Source: Pseudomonas sp. TH43 (lineage in GTDB: Bacteria; Pseudomonadota; Gammaproteobacteria; Pseudomonadales; Pseudomonadaceae). From it: a DNA stretch of 64,000 nucleotides. Positions within the stretch are counted from its first letter, which is position 1. Each line of letters begins with the position of its first letter. Both the position numbers and the translations under genes were made by a program. Of this stretch, positions 45,484 through 54,748 are shown in pieces. Where the stretch lies: contig NZ_JAEKFI010000004.1 in the NCBI RefSeq assembly GCF_016650635.1, positions 940,001-1,004,000 on the forward strand, given 5' to 3'. Below the pieces are notes generated by a model, which did not search any database, had not been told where the DNA came from, and saw only the letters and a list, made by a program, of their open reading frames with translations.

Positions 45484-47406
45484 ATGAGTATCTTTAGCCA
45501 CTTCCAACAACGCTTCGAGTCCACACGCCAGGAAGAACTCTCGCTGCAAGAGTACCTGGAGCTGTGCAAGAAAGACCGGAGCGCTTACGTTTCCGCCGCC
45601 GAGCGTCTATTGCTGGCCATCGGTGAGCCCGAACTGCTCGACACCTCGACCAACTCGAGACTGTCGCGCATCTTCTCCAACAAGGTAATCCGCCGCTATC
45701 CGGCCTTTGAAGACTTCCACGGGATGGAAGAATGCATCGACCAGATCGTTTCGTATTTCCGCCACGCCGCCCAAGGCCTGGAAGAGAAGAAACAAATCCT
45801 TTATCTGCTCGGCCCCGTCGGCGGCGGTAAATCGTCCCTGGCCGAAAAGCTGAAACAGCTGATCGAGAAAGTGCCCTTTTACGCAATCAAGGGTTCGCCG
45901 GTATTCGAATCGCCTCTGGGTCTGTTCAACGCCACCGAAGATGGCGCGATCCTCGAGGAAGACTTCGGCATTCCGCGGCGCTACCTGAACACCATCATGT
46001 CGCCATGGGCGACCAAACGCCTGGCCGAATTCGGCGGCGACATCAGTCAGTTCCGCGTGGTCAAACTGTACCCGTCGATCCTCAATCAGATCGCCGTGGC
46101 TAAAACCGAACCGGGTGACGAGAACAACCAGGACATTTCCGCGCTGGTGGGTAAGGTCGACATCCGCAAACTCGAGGAATACCCACAGAACGACGCCGAC
46201 GCTTATAGCTACTCCGGTGCGTTGTGCCGGGCCAACCAGGGCCTGATGGAATTCGTCGAAATGTTCAAGGCACCGATCAAGGTGCTGCACCCATTGCTGA
46301 CTGCGACCCAGGAAGGCAACTACAACAGCACCGAAGGTCTCGGCGCGATTCCGTTTACCGGGATCCTGCTCGCCCACTCCAACGAATCGGAATGGCACAC
46401 CTTCCGCAACAACAAGAACAACGAAGCGTTCATCGACCGGATCTACATCGTCAAAGTGCCGTATTGCCTGCGCGTCAGCGACGAAGTGAAGATCTACGAC
46501 AAACTGCTGTTCAACAGTTCGCTGGCCAAGGCGCATTGCGCGCCGGACACCCTGAAGATGCTGGCGCAGTTCACCGTACTGTCGCGCCTCAAAGAGCCGG
46601 AAAACTCCAACATCTATTCGAAGATGCGCGTCTACGACGGCGAAAACCTCAAGGACACCGATCCTAAGGCCAAGTCGATTCAGGAATACCGCGACTCGGC
46701 AGGCGTCGACGAGGGCATGAACGGCCTGTCGACCCGCTTCGCCTTCAAGATTCTGTCCAAGGTCTTCAACTTCGATCCGCATGAAATCGCCGCCAACCCG
46801 GTGCACCTGCTCTATGTGCTGGAACAGCAGATCGAACAGGAACAATTCCAGGCTGAAACCCGCGAGCGCTACCTGCGCTACCTGAAAGAGTACCTGGCAC
46901 CGCGTTATATCGAGTTTATCGGCAAGGAGATCCAGACCGCTTACCTCGAGTCCTACAGCGAGTACGGCCAGAACATTTTCGACCGCTACGTGCTCTACGC
47001 CGACTTCTGGATTCAGGATCAGGAATACCGCGACCCGGAAACCGGCGAGATCCTCAACCGCGTTGCTTTGAACGAAGAACTGGAGAAAATCGAAAAACCG
47101 GCCGGCATCAGCAATCCGAAGGATTTCCGCAACGAAATCGTCAACTTCGTGCTACGCGCCCGGGCCAACAACAATGGCAAGAATCCGACCTGGCTCAGCT
47201 ACGAAAAACTGCGCGTGGTCATCGAGAAGAAAATGTTCTCGAACACCGAGGATCTGCTGCCGGTTATCAGCTTCAACGCCAAGGCCAGCAAGGAGGATCA
47301 ACAGAAACACAACGACTTCGTCACTCGAATGGTCGAACGCGGCTACACCGACAAACAGGTACGGCTACTTTCCGAATGGTACCTACGGGTCCGCAAATCG
47401 CAATAA
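45484..47406 (+). CDS. prkA: PrkA family serine protein kinase (YeaG)
   Basis: AAA+-like stress kinase of 640 residues. Walker A is GPVGGGKSSLAEKL. The C-terminal kinase-like PrkA domain includes STRFAFKILSKVFNFD. The start is ATG at 45484 after GAGGTG; the upstream open frame is not family sequence. First of three genes (prkA, DUF444, spoVR) that in enterobacteria and pseudomonads form a nitrogen-limitation and stationary-phase unit. Confidence 0.94.
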   Translation: MSIFSHFQQRFESTRQEELSLQEYLELCKKDRSAYVSAAERLLLAIGEPELLDTSTNSRLSRIFSNKVIRRYPAFEDFHGMEECIDQIVSYFRHAAQGLEEKKQILYLLGPVGGGKSSLAEKLKQLIEKVPFYAIKGSPVFESPLGLFNATEDGAILEEDFGIPRRYLNTIMSPWATKRLAEFGGDISQFRVVKLYPSILNQIAVAKTEPGDENNQDISALVGKVDIRKLEEYPQNDADAYSYSGALCRANQGLMEFVEMFKAPIKVLHPLLTATQEGNYNSTEGLGAIPFTGILLAHSNESEWHTFRNNKNNEAFIDRIYIVKVPYCLRVSDEVKIYDKLLFNSSLAKAHCAPDTLKMLAQFTVLSRLKEPENSNIYSKMRVYDGENLKDTDPKAKSIQEYRDSAGVDEGMNGLSTRFAFKILSKVFNFDPHEIAANPVHLLYVLEQQIEQEQFQAETRERYLRYLKEYLAPRYIEFIGKEIQTAYLESYSEYGQNIFDRYVLYADFWIQDQEYRDPETGEILNRVALNEELEKIEKPAGISNPKDFRNEIVNFVLRARANNNGKNPTWLSYEKLRVVIEKKMFSNTEDLLPVISFNAKASKEDQQKHNDFVTRMVERGYTDKQVRLLSEWYLRVRKSQ

Positions 47407-47523
47407 AGCAGCTGCAAGCTTCTAGCGACAAGCTGCAAGAGAACAGCAAAAACCGATCTCGAGGACGGGAGAGCGTTCACTTGCAGCTTGAAGCGTATGA
47501 CTTGAAGCTCCCCGGAGGGGTCT
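47407..47523. repeat. Small inverted repeat between prkA and DUF444 gene
   Basis: Copies of GCTGCAAG/CTTGCAGC in both orientations (47411-47441 and 47480-47493). They form a palindromic spacer inside the operon, ending in the ribosome site CCGGAGGGG. Confidence 0.55.
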
Positions 47524-48795
47524 ATGAGCTATGTGATCGACCGACGTCTGAATGGCAAGAACAAGAGCACGGTGAACCGTCAGCGCTTCCTGCGGCGTTA
47601 CCGTGACCACATCAAAAAGGCCGTCGAAGAGGCGGTCAGCCGGCGCTCCATTACCGATATGGAGCACGGCGAGCAGATCAGCATCCCCGGTCGCGACATC
47701 GACGAACCGGTGCTTCATCACGGTCGTGGTGGCAAACAGACCGTCGTGCATCCCGGCAACAAGGAATTTACCGCCGGTGAACATATCGCTCGTCCACCGG
47801 GCGGTGGCGGCGGCCGAGGTCCGGGCAAGGCCGGCAACTCTGGCGAAGGCATGGACGAGTTTGTCTTCCAGATCACTCAGGAAGAATTCCTCGAATTCAT
47901 GTTCGAAGACCTCGAACTGCCGAACCTGGTCAAACGCAACCTGAGCGGCACCGACACCTTCAAAACCGTGCGTGCGGGGATCAGCAACGAGGGCAACCCG
48001 TCACGAATCAACATCATCCGCACCTTGCGTTCAGCGCACGCGCGGCGCATTGCGTTGTCTGGCAGCAGCCGGGCGAAACTGCGCGAGGCCAAGGAAGAAC
48101 TTGAGCGCCTGAAACGCGAAGAGCCGGACAACTTCGGCGATATTCAGGAACTCGAGGCTGAAATCGAAAAACTCAGCGCGCGCATTCACCGCGTGCCGTT
48201 CCTCGACACCTTCGACTTGAAATACAACCTGCTGATCAAACAGCCGAACCCCAGCTCGAAAGCCGTCATGTTCTGCCTGATGGACGTTTCTGGCTCGATG
48301 ACACAGGCGACCAAGGACATCGCCAAACGCTTTTTCATCCTGCTGTACCTGTTCCTCAAGCGGAACTACGACAAGATCGACGTGGTGTTCATCCGCCACC
48401 ACACCAGCGCCCGGGAAGTTGACGAGGAGGAGTTTTTCTATTCACGGGAAACCGGCGGCACGATTGTTTCCAGTGCATTGAAACTGATGCAGGAGATCAT
48501 GGCCGAGCGTTATCCGAGCAACGAGTGGAACATCTACGCGGCGCAGGCTTCCGACGGTGACAACTGGAACGATGATTCGCCGATCTGCCGCGATATCCTG
48601 ATCAATCAGATCATGCCGTTTGTGCAGTACTACACTTACGTGGAGATCACCCCGCGTGAACATCAGGCCTTGTGGTACGAATACGAGCGCATTGCCGATG
48701 CCTTCTCTGACACATTTGCCCAGCAGCAACTGGTCTCGGCCGGGGATATCTATCCGGTCTTCCGTGAACTCTTCCAGCGCAGGTTAGTGACATGA
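47524..48795 (+). CDS. DUF444 family protein with vWA-like domain (YeaH)
   Basis: Partner of the PrkA kinase; function not established. The 423 residues carry a basic N-terminal part, a Gly-rich linker (PPGGGGGRGPG) and a C-terminal von Willebrand A-like fold with metal site MDVSGSM and later TGGTIVSSAL. It overlaps spoVR by four bases. Confidence 0.93.
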   Translation: MSYVIDRRLNGKNKSTVNRQRFLRRYRDHIKKAVEEAVSRRSITDMEHGEQISIPGRDIDEPVLHHGRGGKQTVVHPGNKEFTAGEHIARPPGGGGGRGPGKAGNSGEGMDEFVFQITQEEFLEFMFEDLELPNLVKRNLSGTDTFKTVRAGISNEGNPSRINIIRTLRSAHARRIALSGSSRAKLREAKEELERLKREEPDNFGDIQELEAEIEKLSARIHRVPFLDTFDLKYNLLIKQPNPSSKAVMFCLMDVSGSMTQATKDIAKRFFILLYLFLKRNYDKIDVVFIRHHTSAREVDEEEFFYSRETGGTIVSSALKLMQEIMAERYPSNEWNIYAAQASDGDNWNDDSPICRDILINQIMPFVQYYTYVEITPREHQALWYEYERIADAFSDTFAQQQLVSAGDIYPVFRELFQRRLVT

Positions 48796-50354
48796 CCGCC
48801 AAAGAGCAGAAGCGCCAACCCATTTCAACCGGCTCCGAATGGACGTTCGAGCTGATCCAGACTTACGACCGCGAAATCGCCCGCATCGCGGCCGGCTATG
48901 CACTGGACACCTACCCCAACCAGATCGAAGTGATCACCGCTGAACAAATGATGGACGCCTATGCCTCGGTGGGCATGCCGCTGGGTTACCACCATTGGTC
49001 TTACGGCAAACACTTCCTCAGCACCGAAAAATCCTACAGCCGCGGGCAAATGGGCCTGGCGTACGAGATCGTGATCAACTCCGATCCGTGCATCGCTTAC
49101 CTCATGGAAGAAAACACCATCTGCATGCAGGCGCTGGTAGTCGCGCACGCGTGCTATGGCCACAACAGCTTCTTCAAGGGTAATTACCTGTTTCGCACCT
49201 GGACTGACGCCAGCTCGATCATCGACTACCTGGTGTTCGCCAAGCAGTACATCATGCAGTGCGAGGAGCGCCACGGCATCGATGCGGTGGAAGACCTGCT
49301 CGACTCCTGCCATGCGCTGATGAATTACGGTGTCGACCGCTATAAACGCCCGTATCCGATTTCCGCCGAGGAGGAACGGCGGCGGCAGAAAGATCGTGAA
49401 GAACACCTGCAGAAGCAGATCAACGATCTGTGGCGCACCATCCCCAAAGGCGCAGACAAATACAGCGACAAGGACAACGCACGTTTCCCGGCCGAGCCTC
49501 AGGAAAACATCCTCTACTTCATCGAGAAACACGCGCCGTTGCTGGAACCCTGGCAGCGCGAGATCGTGCGGATCGTGCGCAAGATCGCCCAGTACTTCTA
49601 TCCACAACGCCAGACTCAGGTGATGAACGAAGGTTGGGCGACGTTCTGGCACTACACGCTGATGAACGACCTGTACGACGAAGGCTTGGTCACCGACGGC
49701 TTCATGATGGAATTCCTCACGTCGCACACCAGCGTGGTGTTCCAGCCGGGCTTCGACAGCCCCTACTACAGCGGCATCAACCCCTACGCACTGGGCTTTG
49801 CCATGTACCGTGACATTCGACGCATGTGCGAGGAGCCTACAGAGGAAGATCGCCACTGGTTCCCGGATATCGCCGGTACCGACTGGCTGTCGACCATCAA
49901 GTTCGCCATGAGCAGCTTCAAGGACGAGAGCTTTATCCTGCAATACCTGTCACCCAAGGTCATCCGCGATCTGAAACTGTTCAGCATCCTTGATGACGAT
50001 CAGAAGGACGATTTGCTGGTACCGGCGATCCATGACGAAACCGGCTACCGAATCATCCGCGAAACCCTCGCCGCGCAGTACAACCTCGGCAATCGTGAGC
50101 CGAACGTGCAGATTTACAGCATCGATCGTCGTGGTGACCGTTCGCTGACCCTGCGCCACCAGCAACACGATCGCAAACCGCTGGGTGACTCTACCGACGA
50201 AGTGCTCAAACACCTGCATCGCTTGTGGGGCTTCGACATCCATCTGGAAACCCTGCAGGGCGACCAGATCATGAAAACCCATCATGTTCCGCCACGCAGC
50301 GAACACAGCGAGGGGGATTACGGTCGGCTCGACCTGGCCGTCATTCATCTTTGA
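48792..50354 (+). CDS. SpoVR family protein (YcgB)
   Basis: Conserved 520-residue cytoplasmic protein. In Bacillus SpoVR affects spore cortex, but its role in non-sporulating bacteria is unknown. It has the family start EWTFELIQTYDREIARIA, a central VMNEGWATFWHYTLMNDLYD, and HATEHPHQ-like His/Glu-rich segments. Translationally coupled to DUF444 (ATGA). Confidence 0.93.
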   Translation: MTAKEQKRQPISTGSEWTFELIQTYDREIARIAAGYALDTYPNQIEVITAEQMMDAYASVGMPLGYHHWSYGKHFLSTEKSYSRGQMGLAYEIVINSDPCIAYLMEENTICMQALVVAHACYGHNSFFKGNYLFRTWTDASSIIDYLVFAKQYIMQCEERHGIDAVEDLLDSCHALMNYGVDRYKRPYPISAEEERRRQKDREEHLQKQINDLWRTIPKGADKYSDKDNARFPAEPQENILYFIEKHAPLLEPWQREIVRIVRKIAQYFYPQRQTQVMNEGWATFWHYTLMNDLYDEGLVTDGFMMEFLTSHTSVVFQPGFDSPYYSGINPYALGFAMYRDIRRMCEEPTEEDRHWFPDIAGTDWLSTIKFAMSSFKDESFILQYLSPKVIRDLKLFSILDDDQKDDLLVPAIHDETGYRIIRETLAAQYNLGNREPNVQIYSIDRRGDRSLTLRHQQHDRKPLGDSTDEVLKHLHRLWGFDIHLETLQGDQIMKTHHVPPRSEHSEGDYGRLDLAVIHL

Positions 50355-50417
50355 TCCGGTTCTGGCCTCCGAAAGTCTGACGCAAGGGTTATCCTGTCGG
50401 GCTAACGGAGGTTTTTT

Positions 50418-51641
50418 ATGCAGATTTACAAGGTTGGCGGTGCGGTGCGTGATCGCTTGCTGGGCAAACCGGTCACCGATATCGACTGGGTAGTCGTTGG
50501 TGCTACCACGGAAGAAATGCTCGCCCTGGGCTATCGTCCGGTGGGCGCGGATTTTCCGGTTTTTCTTCATCCAAAAAGTGGTGAGGAATATGCCCTTGCC
50601 CGTACCGAGCGCAAAAGTGGTCGAGGTTATGGCGGCTTCACTTTTCACGCCAGCCCCGAAGTGACGCTTGAAGAAGACTTGATCCGTCGCGACCTGACCA
50701 TCAACGCCATGGCCGAGGACAACCAGCAAAATTTGACTGATCCCTATCACGGTCAGCGCGATCTTGAAGATCGAATCCTGCGCCATGTTTCTCCGGCGTT
50801 CGCCGAAGATCCGCTCCGTGTACTGCGTGTTGCCCGCTTTGCTGCCCGCTATGCCGATCTCGGTTTCACCGTTGCGCCGCAGACCCTGGAACTGATGCGC
50901 CAGCTCAGCGAATCCGGCGAACTGCAAGCGCTGACGGCCGAGCGTAGCTGGAAGGAAATCTCCCGAGCACTGATGGAAGATCAGCCACAGGTGTTCATTC
51001 AGGTGCTTCGCGACTGTGACGCACTGAGAGTACTGATGCCAGAAGTCGATGCGCTTTTCGGCGTGCCGCAACCGGAAGTCCATCATCCGGAAATCGACAC
51101 CGGCATTCACACCTTGAGCGTGCTGGAGCAATCGGCTCTGCACAAACAACCGCTCACCGTACGCTGGGCCTGCCTGCTGCACGATCTAGGCAAAGGCCTC
51201 ACCCCGACCGAGGAATGGCCACGGCACATCGCTCACGAGCACACAGGGCTGAAACTGATCAAAGCGGTCAACGAACGCTTCAAGGCGCCGAAGGATTGCC
51301 AGGAATTGGCGTTGCTGGTTGGCAAATACCACACCCACGGGCACCGGGCGCTGGAGCTGAAGGCTTCGACGCTACTGGAGTTGTTACAGAGCTTTGATGT
51401 GTATCGCCGGCCGCAACGGTTTGAAGAGTTTATCGTTGCGTGCGAGATGGATGCCCGGGGCCGCAAAGGACTGGAGCAAAGGAGTTACCCACAGGCGGAT
51501 TATTTGCGCGGTGCGGCGAAGGCTGCGCGGGAAGTCGCGGTGCAGCCGTTGCTGGAGAAAGGACTCAAGGGGCCCGAACTGGGCGAAGCGTTGAAGCGTG
51601 AACGGCTCAAGGCCTTGAAAGTGTACAAAGAGAACGCCTGA
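50418..51641 (+). CDS. cca: Multifunctional CCA tRNA nucleotidyltransferase
   Basis: Adds or repairs the 3' CCA of tRNAs; the HD domain gives added phosphatase/phosphodiesterase activity. The 407 residues include the nucleotide loop KVGGAVRDRLLG, metal DID (VTDIDWVVVGA), RRDLTINAMA, and the HD motif LLHDLGKGLTP. The start at 50418 follows GGAGG. Confidence 0.95.
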   Translation: MQIYKVGGAVRDRLLGKPVTDIDWVVVGATTEEMLALGYRPVGADFPVFLHPKSGEEYALARTERKSGRGYGGFTFHASPEVTLEEDLIRRDLTINAMAEDNQQNLTDPYHGQRDLEDRILRHVSPAFAEDPLRVLRVARFAARYADLGFTVAPQTLELMRQLSESGELQALTAERSWKEISRALMEDQPQVFIQVLRDCDALRVLMPEVDALFGVPQPEVHHPEIDTGIHTLSVLEQSALHKQPLTVRWACLLHDLGKGLTPTEEWPRHIAHEHTGLKLIKAVNERFKAPKDCQELALLVGKYHTHGHRALELKASTLLELLQSFDVYRRPQRFEEFIVACEMDARGRKGLEQRSYPQADYLRGAAKAAREVAVQPLLEKGLKGPELGEALKRERLKALKVYKENA

Positions 51642-51654
51642 AGCAAGATCAAAA

Positions 51655-51716
51655 GATCGCAGCTTGGGGCAGCTACTACACGGGTTTCTCTGTAGGAGCT
51701 GCCCCAGGCTGCGATC
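51655..51716. repeat. REP doublet, class A
   Basis: Inverted 26-base arms (51655-51680 and 51691-51716) with a 10-base loop between convergent cca and folK; arm core GGGGCAGCTACTACA. May also act as a transcription terminator. Confidence 0.88.
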
Positions 51717-51724
51717 TCTTGCTT

Positions 51725-52240
51725 TTAAAGATTCTCAGGCGTGAGTTGCTCACCCCGCCATTCAAACGCGACCGGCGACAGCACCTGATCAATCTGCGCT
51801 TCTGCCCACAACGTCGCGAAGCTTTTTCCCACGCCCGGATGCACACGATCCGGCGCAATCAGCGACAACGGCCACAGCACAAAGGCGTTTTTCAGAATTT
51901 CAGCGCGCGGCAAGACCAAGCCATCGAAATTACCTGCCCGATCGCCGTACAGCAGCACATCGATATCCAGCGGCAAGCCCTTGCGATCCGGCGCATATCG
52001 GCCGTTATCCGCCTCGATAAATTTCAAGCGGCGTTCCAGCTCCATCAATGGCAGGTCGGTGAAGGCCGACACCACAAAGTTGAAGAACGGCCCGCTCTTG
52101 ATCCCCACCGGCTGGCTCTCGAACACCGCCGAACAGCGGATATCCACCAGAAACGTCGCCAGCGCATCAAGACCTGCGCGCAAATGGGTTTCGCGCTCGA
52201 TGTTGCTACCGAGCCCAAGATAGACCTGAGTCAGCGACAT
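51725..52240 (-). CDS. folK: 2-amino-4-hydroxy-6-hydroxymethyldihydropteridine pyrophosphokinase
   Basis: Pyrophosphorylates the pterin in folate synthesis. ATG at 52240 gives 171 residues (MSLTQVYLGLGSNIERE), with the family signature LDIDVLLYGD and the arginine-rich loop. It overlaps the end of folB by ten bases, so the two pathway steps are co-expressed. Confidence 0.95.
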   Translation of the reverse strand: MSLTQVYLGLGSNIERETHLRAGLDALATFLVDIRCSAVFESQPVGIKSGPFFNFVVSAFTDLPLMELERRLKFIEADNGRYAPDRKGLPLDIDVLLYGDRAGNFDGLVLPRAEILKNAFVLWPLSLIAPDRVHPGVGKSFATLWAEAQIDQVLSPVAFEWRGEQLTPENL

Positions 52241-52587
52241 CCGCGCTCGATCTCCACACCGACACCGCCCTTGGCGGCAGGAACAGCGCCAGGCTTGGTC
52301 AGTTTCAGACGCACCCAAGTGATCTTGAACTCGCTCATCAGCACCTCAACCAGACGCTCGGCAAAAGTCTCGACCAATTGAAACTGCGCCTGCTCGGCAA
52401 AAGCCTGAATCCGCGTGGAAACGCTGGCGTAGTCGAGCGCCAGGGTCAGATCGTCGCCGGCGGCGGCTGGGCGATTGTCCCAGGCGAAGCTCAGATCAAG
52501 ACGCAAGCACTGTCGGATGCCGCGCTCCCAGTCGTAGGCACCAATGACGGTGTCGACTTCCAGGCCCTCGATAAACACTCTGTCCAA
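52231..52587 (-). CDS. folB: Dihydroneopterin aldolase
   Basis: Cleaves dihydroneopterin in folate synthesis. There is no ATG near the family start; TTG at 52587 with GGAG eight bases ahead gives 118 residues (MDRVFIEGLEVDTVIGAYDW), the right length. Conserved Glu and Lys are in IEGLEV and LKLTKPGAV. Upstream gene of the folB-folK pair, divergent from plsY. Confidence 0.93.
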   Translation of the reverse strand: MDRVFIEGLEVDTVIGAYDWERGIRQCLRLDLSFAWDNRPAAAGDDLTLALDYASVSTRIQAFAEQAQFQLVETFAERLVEVLMSEFKITWVRLKLTKPGAVPAAKGGVGVEIERGCR

Positions 52588-52661
52588 GCACTTTTCTCCG
52601 CTGCACGACAAGGGCGCAATGCGCCGTTAGAATCAGGGCGTCCTCGCCCGGAATAGTTAGC

Positions 52662-53231
52662 ATGTTTTGGTTACTGGCGACCTTCGCCTACCTGCTCGGC
52701 TCGCTGTCCTTCGCCATTTTGCTCAGCCGCCTGACCGGAAACCCGGATCCGCGAATGAGTGGCTCAGGCAATGCCGGTGCCACCAACATGCTGCGCCTGG
52801 CCGGTCGCAAACTCGCGATCCTGACCTTGCTGGGTGATCTGTGCAAAGGCCTTGTGCCGGTGCTGATAGCAGCGGCTGCGGGCCTTTCGCTGCAGGATCA
52901 GGCCTGGATCGGCGTATGCGCCGTGATCGGCCACCTGTTCCCGCTGTATTTCCGCTTCCGTGGCGGCAAAGGTGTTGCTACCGCTGCCGGCATGCTCCTG
53001 GGCCTGTATCCGCCCGCCGCGCTGCTCGCCGTTTGCGCCTGGCTGCTGACGTTCTACCTGACCCGCACCAGTTCGCTGGCGGCGCTGATTGCCACGCCAC
53101 TGACCCTGCCGCTACTCGCCTGGCAGGAACCGGAAGCGTTGTTACCAATGAGCGCGTTGACGCTGCTGATCGTCTGGCGCCACCGCGGCAATCTACGCGA
53201 CCTGTTTGCCGGGCGCGAACGGCATTTTTAA
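52662..53231 (+). CDS. plsY: Acyl-phosphate glycerol-3-phosphate acyltransferase PlsY
   Basis: Membrane enzyme that makes lysophosphatidic acid, first step of phospholipid synthesis. The 189 residues have several helices and the three PlsY motifs: SGNAGATNMLRLAGRK, GHLFPLYFRFRGGKGVAT, and a Glu-containing C-terminal loop. It is convergent with tsaD; only a small hairpin (GAGC-GCC-GCTC) lies between them. Confidence 0.95.
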   Translation: MFWLLATFAYLLGSLSFAILLSRLTGNPDPRMSGSGNAGATNMLRLAGRKLAILTLLGDLCKGLVPVLIAAAAGLSLQDQAWIGVCAVIGHLFPLYFRFRGGKGVATAAGMLLGLYPPAALLAVCAWLLTFYLTRTSSLAALIATPLTLPLLAWQEPEALLPMSALTLLIVWRHRGNLRDLFAGRERHF

Positions 53232-53254
53232 ATACCGTTCATGAGCGCCGCTCA

Positions 53255-54280
53255 TCACAACGCTGACAACTGCTCCATCGGCCAGCGCGCCTGCACGCTG
53301 ATCGCCAGACTTTCCTGCTGACCGGCCTGCAAACGCTGGCAACCGGCAAACGCGATCATCGCGCCGTTGTCAGTGCAGAACTCGGGACGGGCGTAAAACA
53401 CATCGCCTTTCATGTCACCGAGCATTTTCTCCAGCGAAACACGCAGTGCCTTGTTGGCGCTGACGCCGCCAGCGATCACCAGACGCTTCATGCCCGCCTG
53501 TTTGAGGGCGCGCTTGCACTTGATGGTCAAAGTCTCCACCACGGCCTGCTGGAACGCCAGCGCGATGTCGCAACGGGCTTGCTCGTTGTCGTCCCCGGCG
53601 CTAACGCACTGCTGCCAGGCGTTGAGAGCAGAGGTTTTCAGACCACTGAAGCTGAATTGCAAACCCGGGCGATCACACATCGGACGCGGGAAAGTGAAAC
53701 GTCCTGCGACGCCTTTCTCCGCCAACTTGGCGATTTCCGGCCCACCCGGATAATTGAGGCCCATCATCTTCGCGGTTTTGTCGAACGCTTCGCCCGCGGC
53801 ATCGTCGAGTGTTTCGCCAAGCAAGCTGTATTGACCGATGCCATCGACCTGAACCAGCTGCGTATGACCACCGGAGACCAACAAAGCGACGAACGGGAAT
53901 TCCGGTGGTTTTGGCTCCAGCATCGGCGCCAGCAAATGACCTTCCATGTGGTGCACGCCGAGGGCCGGAATGCCCCAGGCAAACGCCAGCGCTTGCGCGC
54001 AGGAAGCACCGACCAGCAACGCACCAACCAGGCCAGGGCCCGCGGTGTAGGCGATCGCGTCGATCTCGGTCGGCACGCAGTCAGCCTCGGCCAACACCTG
54101 ACGAATCAAGGGCAGCATGCGCTTGACGTGGTCACGCGAGGCCAGTTCCGGCACCACACCGCCATAGGCGCGGTGCAGGTCGATCTGGCTGAACAGCGCG
54201 TCGGCCAGCAGGCCGCGCTCACTGTCATATAATGCGACGCCGGTTTCGTCGCAGGAGGTTTCTAATCCCAGTACTAGCAT
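53255..54280 (-). CDS. tsaD: tRNA N6-adenosine threonylcarbamoyltransferase
   Basis: Transfers the threonylcarbamoyl group to A37 of ANN-decoding tRNAs. The 341 residues show LGLETSCDETGVAL, metal histidines in GVHHMEGHLLAP, VSGGHTQLV and the late VAGGVSANKALR. It is divergent from rpsU, as in many gamma-proteobacteria. Confidence 0.97.
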   Translation of the reverse strand: MLVLGLETSCDETGVALYDSERGLLADALFSQIDLHRAYGGVVPELASRDHVKRMLPLIRQVLAEADCVPTEIDAIAYTAGPGLVGALLVGASCAQALAFAWGIPALGVHHMEGHLLAPMLEPKPPEFPFVALLVSGGHTQLVQVDGIGQYSLLGETLDDAAGEAFDKTAKMMGLNYPGGPEIAKLAEKGVAGRFTFPRPMCDRPGLQFSFSGLKTSALNAWQQCVSAGDDNEQARCDIALAFQQAVVETLTIKCKRALKQAGMKRLVIAGGVSANKALRVSLEKMLGDMKGDVFYARPEFCTDNGAMIAFAGCQRLQAGQQESLAISVQARWPMEQLSAL

Positions 54281-54367
54281 GGGTTTGCGCCTTGTTTAGG
54301 CTGAATTCGAAGGCGCGCATAATAGTCCCCGAGTGATGCCCCGACCAGCGGTTTTCGATCAGAGGCT

Positions 54368-54396
54368 TTGCATTCCGAGCGATGAGGGGTTAACAT
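54368..54396 (+). promoter_or_regulatory. Candidate sigma70 promoter of rpsU
   Basis: TTGCAT (54368-54373) and TAACAT (54391-54396) with a 17-base spacer, about 84 bases before the rpsU ATG. Match to consensus is moderate. Confidence 0.35.
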
Positions 54397-54479
54397 CCGC
54401 AACCCTTAAAAACCGACGTCTTCAAGTGCTCTTTTGCCGCGAGGATGTTGACCCCGGTAATGAATGAAGGTAGCTCTGG

Positions 54480-54695
54480 ATGCCAGCCGTCAAAGTTAAA
54501 GAGAACGAACCCTTCGACGTAGCTCTGCGTCGTTTCAAGCGCTCCTGCGAAAAAGCCGGTGTACTGGCTGAAGTTCGTAGCCGCGAATTTTACGAGAAGC
54601 CAACTTCTGAGCGTAAGCGCAAAGCAGCAGCCGCTGTTAAGCGTCACGCCAAGAAAGTTCAGCGCGAACAGCGCCGCGCCGTTCGTCTGTACTAA
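54480..54695 (+). CDS. rpsU: 30S ribosomal protein S21
   Basis: 71-residue, very basic small-subunit protein ([20 protein letters not shown]), ending RRAVRLY. First gene of the macromolecular synthesis cluster rpsU-dnaG-rpoD. A GC hairpin after it likely reduces read-through to dnaG. Confidence 0.98.
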
Positions 54696-54727
54696 TACAC
54701 AGACGTTCGTAGCAAGCTTCTTGCCTA

Positions 54728-54748
54728 AGCCCGGCTCTCAGCCGGGCT
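54728..54748 (+). terminator. Attenuating hairpin between rpsU and dnaG
   Basis: Perfect 9-bp stem AGCCCGGCT/AGCCGGGCT with loop CTC, 33 bases after rpsU, without a T-run. The position matches the partial terminator known between E. coli rpsU and dnaG. Confidence 0.6.
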
